A DNA stretch of 64,000 nt from Glutamicibacter sp. PS (GTDB taxonomy: Bacteria; Actinomycetota; Actinomycetes; Actinomycetales; Micrococcaceae): assembly GCA_031317595.1 (NCBI GenBank), contig JANCMB010000001.1, positions 2,731,610 to 2,795,609 on the forward strand, given 5' to 3'. A program made the translations under genes and the position numbers. The notes beneath the pieces are model-generated. The model saw nothing but the letters and a program-made list of their open reading frames with translations, did not search any database and had not been told where the DNA came from. This document shows, in pieces, positions 62,888-64,000 of this stretch (position 1 is its first letter; each line of letters opens with the position of its first letter).

Positions 62888-63946
62888 ATGACTCAAAGCT
62901 CGGTAGCCGGCCAGAAGCATCAGGTTCTCAAGGTATTGGGCGGGGTTCTGGCACTGAATCTCGTGGCCTGGGGACTTTTCGCCCTCGCGGTGGCCGGCCA
63001 CGGCTTCGCCCTGCGCGGCGGGCAACTCTTTACCGCCGGACTCGCGGCCAGCGCCTTTCTGTTGGGGGTACGCCATGCCTTCGACGCCGATCATATCGCC
63101 GCCATTGATAACACCACCCGTACCCTCTCAGGCCGAGGCTTACCGCATGCCAGCACCGGTTTCTGGTTTGCGCTGGGCCATTCGAGCGTGGTGCTCGGTG
63201 CCATGGTGCTACTGGCCGCCGGAGCTACAGCCTTAGCCGGTGCCCTGGAGAATCCCGAGTCGTTGTTCCTGCAAATTACTGGCGTTTGGGGTCCGGCGGT
63301 AGCCGGGAGCTTCCTGGTGCTTATCGGGCTGATTAATTTGGTCGCGCTGGTGCAGCTCGTCCGGTCGATCCGAGCCCTTCGCTCCGGGGCGGACACCGCC
63401 CAAAGCTTGGAAACCGCATTGGCGAAACGCGGGGTGCTGGCTCGGGTCATCGAGCCCTTGGCTCGAAAAGTTGATTCGCCGGCCAAGCTCTACCCACTGG
63501 GTTTGCTCTTCGGGCTGGGCTTCGACACCGCGGCCACGATCGGCCTGTTGGTCATCTCCGGCGGTGCGGCCCTCGCCCTGCCCTGGTACGTCATGCTGTG
63601 TCTGCCGTTGCTCTTTACCGCGGGCATGGTGACCTGCGACAGCCTCAACGGCCTGGCCATGGGCGGGGTCTACCGCTGGGCGCATAAGGAACCGGTCCGC
63701 CGGGCCGGGTATGCGCTGGTGGTCACCACCTTCTCCGTGTTCGTGGCCTTCGCGGTGGCCGCGGTGGTGCTCGGCGGGCTCGTCGAAACCCTGCGTGGCG
63801 AACCAGTCGGGGTGATTTCCTTGGTGTCCGGCATTGATTTGGAGTACTTCGGGCTGATCACCGCCGGCCTGTTCCTCGCAGTGTGGTTGGTTTCCTGGGG
63901 GCTGTGGAAGCTTTCGGCACCACGGCGCACGTCCGTGACCAGCTAG
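62888..63946 (+). CDS. NiCoT-family nickel transporter
   Basis: A 352-residue nickel permease with about eight helices. The signature is RHAFDADHIAAIDNTTR, followed by WFALGHSSVVLG and LGFDTAAT and GMVTCDSLNG. It supplies nickel for urease, directly downstream of the accessory genes by 24 bp. Its stop overlaps that of a convergent gene by a shared CTAG. Confidence 0.93.
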   Translation: MTQSSVAGQKHQVLKVLGGVLALNLVAWGLFALAVAGHGFALRGGQLFTAGLAASAFLLGVRHAFDADHIAAIDNTTRTLSGRGLPHASTGFWFALGHSSVVLGAMVLLAAGATALAGALENPESLFLQITGVWGPAVAGSFLVLIGLINLVALVQLVRSIRALRSGADTAQSLETALAKRGVLARVIEPLARKVDSPAKLYPLGLLFGLGFDTAATIGLLVISGGAALALPWYVMLCLPLLFTAGMVTCDSLNGLAMGGVYRWAHKEPVRRAGYALVVTTFSVFVAFAVAAVVLGGLVETLRGEPVGVISLVSGIDLEYFGLITAGLFLAVWLVSWGLWKLSAPRRTSVTS

Positions 63947-64000
63947 TCGGCGGTGGCCCGGGCCAGTCGAGCCGACCATTCGTGGAGCATCTGGACCAAG
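63943..64000 (-). CDS. Possible 3' end of a convergent gene, truncated by window edge
   Basis: On the minus strand an open frame runs from the window edge to a TAG at 63943-63945. It encodes a short tail reading LVQMLHEWSARLARATAD. Too little is visible to name a family. The four-base stop overlap with the nickel transporter gene resembles other convergent pairs in this window. Confidence 0.35.
   Translation of the reverse strand, partial: LVQMLHEWSARLARATAD

Noticed and set aside
1-64000. tRNA, rRNA, CRISPR arrays, insertion sequences, prophage genes
   Set aside because: None seen on reading the intergenic gaps; most gaps are too short and those over 200 bases hold only the sites listed.

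Overview
The window is GC-rich, gene-dense DNA, most likely from an actinobacterium of the Micrococcaceae (Arthrobacter/Glutamicibacter-like). That placement is inference. It rests on the base composition, a DUF222/13E12-type HNH protein, an LAxTG (class E sortase) anchor, a PCD-VOC fusion, NiCoT-linked urease and many GTG/TTG starts. I see no rRNA, tRNA, CRISPR array, insertion sequence or prophage, so this reads as ordinary chromosome rich in nutrient-scavenging loci.

Layout. 1-6.3 kb: the end of a CopA-type copper ATPase, a YtcJ-like amidohydrolase and small housekeeping or unknown genes, then a BadF-type sugar kinase. 6.4-12.2 kb: an amino-acid catabolic locus with a flavin monooxygenase closely resembling lysine 2-monooxygenase (DavB), an APC permease, a PucR-type regulator and a nitrilase-family amidase resembling DavA. 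Together they would turn L-lysine into 5-aminovalerate. 12.3-17.1 kb: a sortase-anchored phytase/esterase-like surface protein, a degenerate SAP-HNH protein followed by a zinc-ribbon reading frame without a start, and a divergent rhodanese/Lrp pair. 17.1-25.6 kb: the most striking locus, one strand carrying a fused ABC permease, a lipoprotein binding protein, an ATPase, a HAD phosphatase, an inositol-monophosphatase-family enzyme, a LacI regulator and a MINPP-like (HAE motif) phosphatase lipoprotein. It reads as a system to cut, import and finish dephosphorylating a phosphorylated polyol, plausibly inositol phosphates from phytate. Two identical 13-bp LacI-type sites lie 158 bp apart at its head.

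25.6-36.9 kb: small membrane proteins, a DUF222-HNH protein, a MATE exporter divergent from a ChrA transporter, a rubredoxin-like/metallo-beta-lactamase hydrolase, a DesK/NarL-type two-component system with a membrane protein, and a CPBP protease. 36.9-46.7 kb: an amidase with a divergent TetR regulator, a degenerate HAD protein, a KtrB/KtrA potassium uptake pair, a Tat-type secreted metallophosphoesterase and a YdeP/FdhF-type molybdopterin oxidoreductase. 46.7-53.6 kb: a heterodimeric ABC exporter with one degenerate ATP site, a P1 (DmpA) peptidase, an SdpI-like protein and an unknown membrane protein.

53.7-64 kb: a nitrogen island with PuuE-type allantoinase, a PCD-VOC fusion, a 42-codon small ORF, an NCS1 permease and a complete urease operon (ureA, a fused ureB-ureC, ureE, ureF, ureG, ureD) ending in a NiCoT nickel transporter. 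The fused beta-alpha urease subunit is unusual. Several convergent gene pairs share their stop codons in a 4-bp CTAG or TTAG.
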